From positions 1-64,000 of the forward strand of contig CACZGH010000018.1 of the NCBI GenBank assembly GCA_902780635.1: a stretch of 64,000 bases of DNA, read 5' to 3'. The position numbers and the translations under genes are program-made. Position 1 is the stretch's first letter; each line of letters begins with the position of its first letter. A model generated the notes under the pieces. The model made no database searches. It saw only the letters and a list, made by a program, of their open reading frames with translations, and was not told the origin of the DNA. This stretch comes from an uncultured Prevotellaceae bacterium. Its GTDB lineage: Bacteria; Bacteroidota; Bacteroidia; Bacteroidales; Bacteroidaceae. Shown here one piece after another: positions 29,338 through 36,830 of the stretch.

Positions 29338-29369
29338 CAAAGGTACGATTAAGCGAGCGAAAAGCCAAA
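29338..29369 (-). promoter_or_regulatory. Promoter of the lone TonB receptor gene
   Basis: On the minus strand TTTG (29366-29369) and TACCTTTG (29338-29345) lie 20 nt apart, a full match to the Bacteroidetes -33/-7 pattern, 32 bp upstream of the ATG at 29306. The predicted start near 29331 leaves a short leader. Confidence 0.65.
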
Positions 29370-29386
29370 TAAAAAACAACTTATTA

Positions 29387-29695
29387 TCAACTGTTAGCAA
29401 GCGGCTGCAATACTTCAAAGCGTAAGCCAAGTGCACTAAGGATACGAAGAAACATACCAGCTCCAGGCTCCACGTTTCCATTCTCTACACGAGAAATATA
29501 TGACTTGTTGGTTCCTACGCGCTGAGCCAGTTCCTGCTGGGTGACCTTCTCTCGTTTCCTTGCGTCGCAGATAATTTGGCCAACACAATAGGCGTAGGCT
29601 TCCTTGCGGAAAGCCTCACGCTCAGGTGTTCCTACCTTTCCGTAACGTTCGTCCATCATGGCATCAACGCTCATTATTCCATCTCTTTCTTTCAT
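29387..29695 (-). CDS. higA: HigA-like Xre-family antitoxin
   Basis: This 102-residue protein has a helical N-terminus (REAFRKEAYAYCVGQIICDA) and an HTH_3 domain (about 50-97: KVTQQELAQRVGTNKSYISRVENG). Its start overlaps the end of the upstream toxin gene by 32 bp, the toxin-first order typical of HigBA. The protein should bind and neutralise the toxin and repress the shared promoter at 30020-30050. The symbol is given by family and gene order; experimental function is not shown. Confidence 0.85.
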   Translation of the reverse strand: MKERDGIMSVDAMMDERYGKVGTPEREAFRKEAYAYCVGQIICDARKREKVTQQELAQRVGTNKSYISRVENGNVEPGAGMFLRILSALGLRFEVLQPLANS

Positions 29696-30014
29696 AATAT
29701 TCCTTTTTTAATTGTATTGCTTTGTTGATCTCACTTTGTGGTGTCTTTTGGCTCTTTTTCTGGAAGCCATTGAAAAGCATCACCACATTTCCATTGTCGA
29801 AAATGAAGAACACTCGGAAGATGTTACCACCATGTTTTACTCTCAGTTCGAAAATCTCGTCACGGAGATATTTGACAAATTTTTCATTGACACGCTCTTG
29901 CGTTTTCAGCATATCAATGACGTAGAACACTTTCCGAGCTTCAGCATCAGAGAGTGTGCTAATGAAGTCTTTGAAGTAGCTTTTGTATGCAGATATGACT
30001 CTTTCAGATTTCAT
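29664..30014 (-). CDS. higB: HigB-like RelE/ParE-superfamily toxin
   Basis: This 116-residue protein is of the phage-derived Gp49/HigB type. The family core is visible: KYLRDEIFELRVKHGGNIFRVFFIFDNGNVVMLFNGFQKKSQKTP, followed by INKAIQLKKEYYERK (quoted in parts of a continuous segment, about residues 44-112). Such toxins are ribosome-dependent mRNA endonucleases; the basic residues near the C-terminus fit that role. It is the first gene of the two-gene unit. Confidence 0.85.
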   Translation of the reverse strand: MKSERVISAYKSYFKDFISTLSDAEARKVFYVIDMLKTQERVNEKFVKYLRDEIFELRVKHGGNIFRVFFIFDNGNVVMLFNGFQKKSQKTPQSEINKAIQLKKEYYERKRWNNER

Positions 30015-30019
30015 GGTTG

Positions 30020-30050
30020 CAAAGTTACTAAAATTATCAAATCAGGCAAC
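30020..30050 (-). promoter_or_regulatory. Promoter of the higBA operon
   Basis: On the minus strand GTTG (30047-30050) and TAACTTTG (30020-30027) are 19 nt apart. The -7 box ends 6 bp before the toxin ATG at 30014, so transcription would start at or just before the ATG, giving an almost leaderless mRNA. Confidence 0.55.
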
Positions 30051-30095
30051 TTTTATAGATGAAAAAGTGACAGAGAAGAGTACTTTTTTATATTC

Positions 30096-32312
30096 CTATC
30101 GTGCCAGACACTTCTTGGTCGTCACCGAGCCGTCAGCGTGACGTTCCTTCATGATGTATATCTGTGAAGCATTGGTAGGAGAGGCGACAGGCTGTCCCTG
30201 CAAATTGTAATAGGAACGAGTGATGACTTCTGTGCCTTGGTGTGCATCGACAATGGAGGTTGGGTCATCCTTCACACCCTGGAATGAATCCACAAAGTCG
30301 GGCAGATAATAGCCCAGATGAGGCGGTTGGTTATAAGCGCAGTTTTGCCATGCAATGCCCATGCGGTAAACGTGGTCGTGCATCAAAGTCGGCACTCTGT
30401 AGTTCGTTTTAGCGGTGCTGCTCACGATATATAACTGAGAGGGATTGTTGGTGTTCCACCATATCACCTCCTCGCGCCAATCGCCGAAGATGTCGGCCTG
30501 AAGGCAGGGTGTCGCTTTCGTTCCGTTGCACGAAGAAGGAGTCATTCCCAGTGAAGCAAATGCTTTCTGGCTGGAATCGGTGATATAGATGCTCAGTTGG
30601 GTACTGGCAGATGCGGTGCACTTGGTGATGCCCGTTCCGTCGAGCAGTTCATCATACGCGTCACCGTCCCAGTAGATACGGAAGTTCATCGAGGGCTTTC
30701 GTGAGCCCACTTCATTTCCTGTTATGGCATTAAAAGGGTTTTGGTTACGGCTTGCTTTGTTGAAACCTCCATAGGCCGACCAGAACTCATAGCCACGGCT
30801 GTCTGCCACGATGTCGGCAGCCAATCCTCGGCCGTTGTCAGCGCCTTCTTGTCCGCCTTTCCATAGGATTTCGCCTGTGGCAGCGTCATGCAAGTCCCAT
30901 GCGTACTCACCTTTTTCCTCATGGATGTCAAAGAGTTCCAGACCGGGACGGTCGGGGTTCATGTCTCCCAGATGAATGGCATCGCCGTGTCCGAATCCCA
31001 CGGCATAGAGCATTTTGCCGTCGTTGTCGAGGGCTGCAGACCCCCAGATGATCTCGTCGCATCCGTCGCCGTCCACATCGCCAACAGAAAGGTTGTGATT
31101 GCCATTGGCATACATGGTGTTGCGTCCCATGCCAGAGGAGCAGGCAGGGGGTGTGTAGGTCTGTGTATTTCCTTCAGCATCCCGCAGTTTGTAGGAGGTC
31201 TTCTTGTCAGAGCTGTGTAGCCAACGGGTCTTCAATTTCTCTCCATCAAAATCCACTGCCCACAGGTAGGCATACGTGTAGTAGCCGCGACACATGACTG
31301 CCGAAGGACACTCCTCCTTTCCAGCCAAATAGGCGACACAGGCCAGATAGCGCTCACCACGGTTGCCATAATTGGCATAGTCTTTCTTGCCACTACGGTC
31401 GTCCCAGTTGAATGTGCCCGAAGACTCGCTCAGTGTCGCCAGCGCATTACGGTTCGGATAATAGGCAATGGTATGAATGGCTTTGCCCGTCAATCCCTCG
31501 AAGACGGTCAGATACTCTTGTCCGCCGTCGATGCGTCCGTTGGTGTTACGCCAGTCCTTGGTGTTGCTGGCATTCTTCATCGAGGGTAAGTCTGCCACCT
31601 GATTGACATATACGCCTTCGGCATCCTTAGAACCAGGCGCCGTCTTGCAAATCAGCTCAGCGCGGCCATCCTTGTCAAAGTCGTAGACAAGGAACTGTGT
31701 GTAGTGTGCTCCGGCACGAATATTCACGCCCAAGTCGATGCGCCACAGTTTTTCACCGGTGAGGAGTCGGTAGCAGTCTAAATACACATTGCCTGTATAG
31801 CCATCCTGTGAATTATCCTTCGAGTTGCTTGGGTCCCATTTGACGATGAGCTCATATTCTCCGTCGCCGTCCACATCACCCACCGAACAGTCATTGGGTG
31901 CGTAGTTGTAGCTGCCGCTTTGGTTGCTTCCTGCTGCAGGGAGATCAAGTTGCAGCAGATGATAGCCTAATTTGTTAAAAGGGGAGGGCGCGATGGTGTC
32001 AACAGGCACTCCGTTCTGCAATGTCACGAGTTGAAACTCTGTGGTGCTCGTGGATGCCTGCCGTATGCTTGTGGTGTTTCGGAGGGTGTCGCTCACAACT
32101 TCTCCGTCCTTCAGTACAAGAAACGATGTGTGCTGGTCGTCGCTGTTGAGCAGTCGCCATGAGAGGAACGATGAAGATGCTGTCGTATTGATACAGATGA
32201 AACCACGGTCCAATTGCTCCTGTTGAGACGACGATGTGTCGGGTGCTTGTGCTGCCATCGTCATACTATTGGCCATCAGGGCTAAGGTTACTAAGAATTT
32301 GAATTGTTTCAT
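30096..32312 (-). CDS. Rhamnogalacturonan lyase, polysaccharide lyase family 11-like, with secretion tail
   Basis: From ATG 32312 (MKQFKFLVTLALMANSMTMAAQ) the product is 738 residues. After the signal peptide comes an Ig-like N-terminal domain (GFICINTTASSSFLSWRLL) and an eight-bladed-propeller lyase domain. Several calcium-binding DxDxDG loops are seen (VGDVDGDGEYELIVKW, DFDKDGRAELI, VGDVDGDGCDEIIWG). The end reads YYNLQGQPVASPTNASQIYIM, a Prevotella-type C-terminal secretion/sorting tail. It would cleave the rhamnogalacturonan I backbone of pectin outside the cell. The frame is open 300 nt further upstream to 32612, but that stretch contains the promoter and a palindrome and is not coding. 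Confidence 0.9.
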   Translation of the reverse strand: MKQFKFLVTLALMANSMTMAAQAPDTSSSQQEQLDRGFICINTTASSSFLSWRLLNSDDQHTSFLVLKDGEVVSDTLRNTTSIRQASTSTTEFQLVTLQNGVPVDTIAPSPFNKLGYHLLQLDLPAAGSNQSGSYNYAPNDCSVGDVDGDGEYELIVKWDPSNSKDNSQDGYTGNVYLDCYRLLTGEKLWRIDLGVNIRAGAHYTQFLVYDFDKDGRAELICKTAPGSKDAEGVYVNQVADLPSMKNASNTKDWRNTNGRIDGGQEYLTVFEGLTGKAIHTIAYYPNRNALATLSESSGTFNWDDRSGKKDYANYGNRGERYLACVAYLAGKEECPSAVMCRGYYTYAYLWAVDFDGEKLKTRWLHSSDKKTSYKLRDAEGNTQTYTPPACSSGMGRNTMYANGNHNLSVGDVDGDGCDEIIWGSAALDNDGKMLYAVGFGHGDAIHLGDMNPDRPGLELFDIHEEKGEYAWDLHDAATGEILWKGGQEGADNGRGLAADIVADSRGYEFWSAYGGFNKASRNQNPFNAITGNEVGSRKPSMNFRIYWDGDAYDELLDGTGITKCTASASTQLSIYITDSSQKAFASLGMTPSSCNGTKATPCLQADIFGDWREEVIWWNTNNPSQLYIVSSTAKTNYRVPTLMHDHVYRMGIAWQNCAYNQPPHLGYYLPDFVDSFQGVKDDPTSIVDAHQGTEVITRSYYNLQGQPVASPTNASQIYIMKERHADGSVTTKKCLAR

Positions 32313-32390
32313 GATGAGTCTTGTCATTTTGAATGTTCTCAATAATGGCGAATTCTGTCCGCCTTGTTTTAGTAGTTTTGTTTTCACTTG

Positions 32391-32421
32391 CAAAGATAGT
32401 GCAAACCGAGTGGAAAGCAAA
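32391..32421 (-). promoter_or_regulatory. Promoter of the PL11 lyase gene
   Basis: On the minus strand TTTG (32418-32421), 19 nt and TATCTTTG (32391-32398) give a perfect Bacteroidetes promoter. It places the transcript start near 32384, about 70 nt upstream of ATG 32312, and rules out the longer open frame. The surrounding 32313-32631 gap otherwise holds only the palindrome at 32474-32527. Confidence 0.7.
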
Positions 32422-32473
32422 ATAAATTTTAATTTATTATCTTTCCCGAGGTGCAGCCTATCTTGGATAAACA

Positions 32474-32527
32474 CACTCCCTCCGGCTCCCTCGGGAAACG
32501 AGGGAAACGAGGGAGCCGGAGGGAGTG
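32474..32527. repeat. Perfect 20-bp inverted repeat (stem with 14-nt loop)
   Basis: The arms at 32474-32493 and 32508-32527 (CACTCCCTCCGGCTCCCTCG and its exact complement) enclose GGAAACGAGGGAAA. They lie between the end of the B12-linked operon (32632) and the PL11 promoter. The stem is much longer and more GC-rich than an ordinary terminator and no T-tract follows, so it may be a mobile palindromic element or a terminator of the operon to its right. A further partial complement (GGGAGTGTGT, 32533-32542) allows an alternative pairing. Confidence 0.7.
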
Positions 32528-32631
32528 CCAGGGGGAGTGTGTAAAATGAAGGGAAAAGGGTGGGACTTTTTAAAGCGGAATCAGATATTTTTTGACACAT
32601 CCCCAATAACACATCGGAAAGACGGTCTCTT

Positions 32632-33645
32632 TTATCGCTGAATCATAAAATCTCTGATGGCATTGACCAAGAGGTCATTTTCATCAGGCGTTTGTGTGGA
32701 GACCCGGAAATGGTGTGGGGAGAGCCCGCGGAAGTTGGAGGCGTCACGGATGAGGATATGATGCTTACGGACCAGGTAGTTTTTCAGGTCGGCGGCAGTC
32801 TTAGATGCCATTTCCACCAACATGAAATTGGTCTGTGTCTCAGCCGCTGTGATGCCTTCGATCTGGTTGAGCAAGGTGCGGAGACGCTGTGTCTCTGCAA
32901 GATAAGCGTGGAGGTCTTGAATGACGGAAACATTGTTTTCCAACAGCCATTTCCCTGCTTCGGCGGCCAGTGCATTGACCGCCCACGGCCTGTTGTTTTC
33001 ACGAAGCAAATTGATGATGGGGCGGGACGCGATGATATACCCGATGCGGAGACCGGGTATGGCATGCGTCTTGGTGAGAGAATGGAGCTGCACGATGTTT
33101 TTGGATGCTGCCGCCTCCTGATGTGACATCATCGGTGCAAGTGTATAGTCCTCATACGACTGGTCGATGACGACCATGTCATATGGTCGGGCGAAATGCC
33201 CCAATTCCTCTTTTGGATAAACTTTACCAGTTGGGTTGTTGGGGTTGCACAGCCAGAGCACGGTGTGGTCTGTCTTCTTCTCCCCATCTCCATCTTGTGG
33301 TGTCAGTCCTGCACTCAGACAGGCATCCTCATACTCACTGAAGGTGGGCAATGGTCCGACAGAGAAGTGCTTGAATCTGTTTTTTGCTGCCGTCAGGGCG
33401 ATGAGGTAGATGGCATCGGTGGCACCATTGGTGACAAGGACGTTGTCGACGGAGATCCCATGTTTCCTCGCGATCATTCTTTCAAGCGAGAGCGGCTCAG
33501 GTTCTGGATAATGGTCTATCAAGTCCATCCGCTCGCGCAGATGGGCTTTCAGTGCCGTCAGGTCGGCGTGAGGATAGATGTTGGAGCTGAAATTGCTCTT
33601 GATCCCGGGATAGAGGTATGTGTCGTCTCCGTGTCCTTGTAACAT
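32632..33645 (-). CDS. cobD: CobD-like threonine-phosphate decarboxylase / PLP aminotransferase
   Basis: This 337-residue fold-type I PLP enzyme has the histidinol-phosphate-aminotransferase/CobD pattern. It shows an N-terminal SNFSSNIYP, the TNGATDAIYLIA cofactor loop, WLCNPNNPTGKVY, an Asp in VVIDQSYEDY and the PLP lysine in SLTKTHAIPGLRIGY. CobD makes (R)-1-aminopropan-2-ol phosphate for the cobalamin nucleotide loop. The position at the end of a riboswitch-controlled B12 operon, 3 bp after a TonB receptor gene, favours CobD over a histidine-pathway enzyme, although the family boundary is not sharp. Confidence 0.8.
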   Translation of the reverse strand: MLQGHGDDTYLYPGIKSNFSSNIYPHADLTALKAHLRERMDLIDHYPEPEPLSLERMIARKHGISVDNVLVTNGATDAIYLIALTAAKNRFKHFSVGPLPTFSEYEDACLSAGLTPQDGDGEKKTDHTVLWLCNPNNPTGKVYPKEELGHFARPYDMVVIDQSYEDYTLAPMMSHQEAAASKNIVQLHSLTKTHAIPGLRIGYIIASRPIINLLRENNRPWAVNALAAEAGKWLLENNVSVIQDLHAYLAETQRLRTLLNQIEGITAAETQTNFMLVEMASKTAADLKNYLVRKHHILIRDASNFRGLSPHHFRVSTQTPDENDLLVNAIRDFMIQR

Positions 33646-33648
33646 GCT

Positions 33649-35721
33649 TTAGTACTTGAGTTTTATTTTTAGTCCTGCCACCACCATCCTGCCCGGACTG
33701 TAGAGGGCATATTTCCTCTTGGTAGAGTCGATACGGCGGTCCACCCTGTCGAAGATGTTGTCCACGCCGATGCTTGGCTCGATGAACGCCCAACGAGTGC
33801 AGTCGAAGGAATGTGTGGTATGGAAGTTCCACACGCCGTAACCGGGCGCGTCTTCATAGTCGGGATAGTAGGTCTTAGACTGCAATCGTCCGTTGACATT
33901 GACGTTGAGTCCGTACTTTCCCCATGTATGATGGTAGTTGGCAGCGATGGTCGCGGCGTTGCGAACGCTTCTTTCGAGCACGCTCCATTGTTCGCCACTC
34001 TTGGTCCGTGCATACGTATAGACGTAATTCACAGAGAGGTTGAATCCTTTGAAGATATTGGCGGAGACATTGGCCTGTAGTCCCTTGATGTCGCCCTTGT
34101 CGCTGTTCTGGTAGAGGGCGTAGTGCTCCAGTTTTGCCGCCTGGTCATCGGTCATCTCCGGGAATTCCGTCCTCAGCATGGCTAAAGCAGCATCGTCCAC
34201 ATCGACATTGTTTTTCACCACCATGTCGTTGATGCGGTTGATGTAACCTGTCATACTGACGGCGATGATATGGGTTCGGTACTCAGCATTGAGCGAGAAA
34301 TAATGGCTTTTTTCGGGAGAAAGATTTTTGTTGCCAAAACTGATTTGCGCTTTTCCTCTGTTGACGGAGAAATAATGGTAATAGAGTTCGTCAAGTCCTG
34401 GTGCCCTGAATCCTGCGGAGTAGGTGGCCCGGAAACGGAAGTTGCCTGGTGCATACATGAGCGTGGCCTTCGGTGTGAGGTGTTGGTTGAATGTCTCATG
34501 ATGGGTCAGACGCAATCCCAGTGTGGCTGTGAGGTTGTTGAGAAGCAGCGCCTCATGTTGTGCATATGCGGAAACGGTATACACATGCTGGTCGATGTTG
34601 CCGGATGTGGCAACCAAGTAGTCCTGTCGCCAGTCAGCACCCACGATGGTGGTGGAGTGGGAGGTCAATCCTAATATGGCTTTCAGGTCCATCTCTGTCT
34701 GCCTTTGTTTCTTCGACTGCACATAGTCGCCTATGGCATTGGTTTTGGTCTCCACGTCGTACTCCTTTCCATAGCGATAATGGTCGGCGATGAAGTCAGC
34801 CTGAAGGGAGTTTCTGTTAGTGAATTTGTAGATACTGCCCACATTCCATCGGAGGCCCTTGTAGCGCATCTCATAGTCGGTGCCTCCTGTGATGTCAGTA
34901 CGGGTCTCAGGACGGTCGGTGATTTTGTAGGAATAGTCCACACCGGCATGAAGAGCCAGACGCTGGTTGGGAGCGTAGGTGAATTTCTGTCCGAGGACGT
35001 GTGAGCGATAGCCCGTGAAAAGTGGGGCGATGGTGGGTTGTGTCTCGGTGTCAGAGCCTTTGACGTATTCCAGGTCATTGTTCTGATAACTGTCGGCGCG
35101 GTCGTGGCTGAAAGAAGTGTAGGAGCCGAAGCCGTTTTTGAAGATATCGATGCCGACGGCTTCTGTCAGTTGACCATGTCCTGAGACACGTGTGTCGGAA
35201 CTGACGTTGATGAAATTTTGTGTTGGCTGGTCGGTGATGATATTGATGACACCAGCGATGGCGTCACTTCCATAGAGTGACGAGGCGGCTCCGTCGAGCA
35301 CCTCGATGCGTTTCACCCTTGACATGTTGATGCGGTTGAGGTCCACATTGTTGGAGATGTCGCCAGAGAGTTTTTGTCCGTTGATGAGGATAAGGATGTA
35401 TTTGTTGCCCAGACCGTTCATACGCAGGAAGGATCCCATGGAGTTGGGGGCCATCGACACCTGGGGCATCATTCTTTGGATGGCGGCGTCGAAAGTGGTG
35501 ATGCCCTGTTCTTGGATTTCCTTGCTGCTGAGCACATGGACCGGCGTGGAGGTGGACTTGAGCCGCTGGTGATGGCCGGACCCCGTGACAACGATGGGGT
35601 TGAGGTTATAGGAGCGGCTCACCGATGAGGAGTCGCGGCGTATCGTCTGGTGAATTTGTGCAAAAGCAGCACTCCCAGTTAGGAGTGCTGCCATCATTAA
35701 ACATATTTTTTGATGAGCCAT
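33649..35721 (-). CDS. TonB-dependent receptor, corrinoid operon (second)
   Basis: The 690-residue product has signal peptide (AALLTGSAAFAQ), TonB box-like LNPIVVTGSG, a plug (EIQEQGITTFDAAIQRMMPQ, FLRMNGLGNKYILILINGQ, GAASSLYGSDAIAGVINIITD) and a barrel ending MVVAGLKIKLKY. It resembles the receptor at 36817 in its plug motifs and shares the riboswitch-controlled operon, so it is likely a corrinoid or cobalt-complex importer. It starts 8 bp after the CbiK-like gene. Confidence 0.88.
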   Translation of the reverse strand: MAHQKICLMMAALLTGSAAFAQIHQTIRRDSSSVSRSYNLNPIVVTGSGHHQRLKSTSTPVHVLSSKEIQEQGITTFDAAIQRMMPQVSMAPNSMGSFLRMNGLGNKYILILINGQKLSGDISNNVDLNRINMSRVKRIEVLDGAASSLYGSDAIAGVINIITDQPTQNFINVSSDTRVSGHGQLTEAVGIDIFKNGFGSYTSFSHDRADSYQNNDLEYVKGSDTETQPTIAPLFTGYRSHVLGQKFTYAPNQRLALHAGVDYSYKITDRPETRTDITGGTDYEMRYKGLRWNVGSIYKFTNRNSLQADFIADHYRYGKEYDVETKTNAIGDYVQSKKQRQTEMDLKAILGLTSHSTTIVGADWRQDYLVATSGNIDQHVYTVSAYAQHEALLLNNLTATLGLRLTHHETFNQHLTPKATLMYAPGNFRFRATYSAGFRAPGLDELYYHYFSVNRGKAQISFGNKNLSPEKSHYFSLNAEYRTHIIAVSMTGYINRINDMVVKNNVDVDDAALAMLRTEFPEMTDDQAAKLEHYALYQNSDKGDIKGLQANVSANIFKGFNLSVNYVYTYARTKSGEQWSVLERSVRNAATIAANYHHTWGKYGLNVNVNGRLQSKTYYPDYEDAPGYGVWNFHTTHSFDCTRWAFIEPSIGVDNIFDRVDRRIDSTKRKYALYSPGRMVVAGLKIKLKY

Positions 35722-35729
35722 GAAAGAGC

Positions 35730-36830
35730 TTATTCTTCAGGATTCTTTGAGTGATAGTAGTCGAGGGGTTCGCCGTTGATGGCATCTTTGGTGTGGTCCA
35801 TCCAGATCTGACGGATGGCGGGCAATTCAAGCAGACCCTTCTCTATCATGGTTGAGTTGTCGCAGGTGTAGCCCATGTGGTGGAAGTACATCTTCCAACT
35901 GGTGTCTTCCACTTCACCTTCCTCATTCTCCTCAAATCCGTTGTCCCAGGCGTCGTCATCGCCAGCCATGTCATTGTGTCCGTGGTCACCGTCAATCGAC
36001 ATCAGTGGGTGGCAATACACCTTTCCACTTGTGATACCGAAGGCCTTCATGCGCTGCAGCACATGGGTCTTGAAGTTGCCCATCATGTCCACAGTGCCTA
36101 CAAAATAGTTTTTGTTGAATTTTTGCAGGGCATTCTCAAGCTGGGTGTAGCGCACATTGGCTTTGTAAGTGTCGTAGGAGTCGGGGTTACCATGTCCCAT
36201 GAATGCCACTACGCCGTCTTTTGCCTGATTCGTATAGAGTCCATTGAGGCGGGTGGCCACTTCATTGACGTCTTTCACGGCATCCTGCAGCAGGGGCACA
36301 CCGAGTTTCAGTGTCACGTTGGCCAGGTATTGGTCGTCGATGTCACCATTGGCGTTGTTGGCGAAGTCCTTGATGTAGTTGATGACGCGGGTGTATTCCT
36401 CACCGGGGATCACCTGCAGCGACTGCACCACGATTTCTGAATATTTCACACCATCCTGTGCGAAAGCAGTGAGCCAGAATGGAGGTGCATAGAAGTTGCG
36501 GGGCTTCACATTCTCACCGGCAGCGGCACGGTTGATGCAGATGGCGGAAGAGAAAGAAAGGAAGACATCGTAGCCAGGGAAAGCGGCCTTGTAGGCATCG
36601 ACGGTGGTGTCGAACGCATCATAGGCTTGCTGCCATGTAGAACCAAAAGCGACGAGCAGGATGACCTTCGAGTTCTTTTTCTGCGATTTCACGGTTTCGT
36701 TGACGGCTTTTTGATAGATGGTGTAGTTGTTGTCGATGGTATTGTCATCATCGTCATCACTACAAGCCGTGAAGTTCATTGCCACACAGATTGCCATCAT
36801 GGCAATCATTAAAAACTTAATTTTCTTCAT
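35730..36830 (-). CDS. cbiK: CbiK-family sirohydrochlorin cobaltochelatase-like lipoprotein
   Basis: The 366-residue product has signal peptide and lipobox FTAC followed by SDDDDDN, an acidic stretch like the surface export signal of Bacteroidetes lipoproteins. The mature part shows the CbiK chelatase pattern: KVILLVAFGSTWQQAYDAFD near the start, VVAFMGHGNPDSYD with the likely metal-binding His, and a second His site in YCHPLMSIDGDHGHNDMAGDD with DAWDN. Cytosolic CbiK inserts cobalt into sirohydrochlorin; an exported form may instead bind or handle cobalt or tetrapyrroles outside the cytoplasm. It overlaps the upstream TonB receptor gene by 14 bp. Confidence 0.85.
   Translation of the reverse strand: MKKIKFLMIAMMAICVAMNFTACSDDDDDNTIDNNYTIYQKAVNETVKSQKKNSKVILLVAFGSTWQQAYDAFDTTVDAYKAAFPGYDVFLSFSSAICINRAAAGENVKPRNFYAPPFWLTAFAQDGVKYSEIVVQSLQVIPGEEYTRVINYIKDFANNANGDIDDQYLANVTLKLGVPLLQDAVKDVNEVATRLNGLYTNQAKDGVVAFMGHGNPDSYDTYKANVRYTQLENALQKFNKNYFVGTVDMMGNFKTHVLQRMKAFGITSGKVYCHPLMSIDGDHGHNDMAGDDDAWDNGFEENEEGEVEDTSWKMYFHHMGYTCDNSTMIEKGLLELPAIRQIWMDHTKDAINGEPLDYYHSKNPEE

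Noticed and set aside
30096..32612. 838-residue reading of the PL11 gene with 100 extra N-terminal residues
   Set aside because: The extra part spans a palindrome and a perfect promoter at 32391-32421, and a normal signal peptide starts at 32312.
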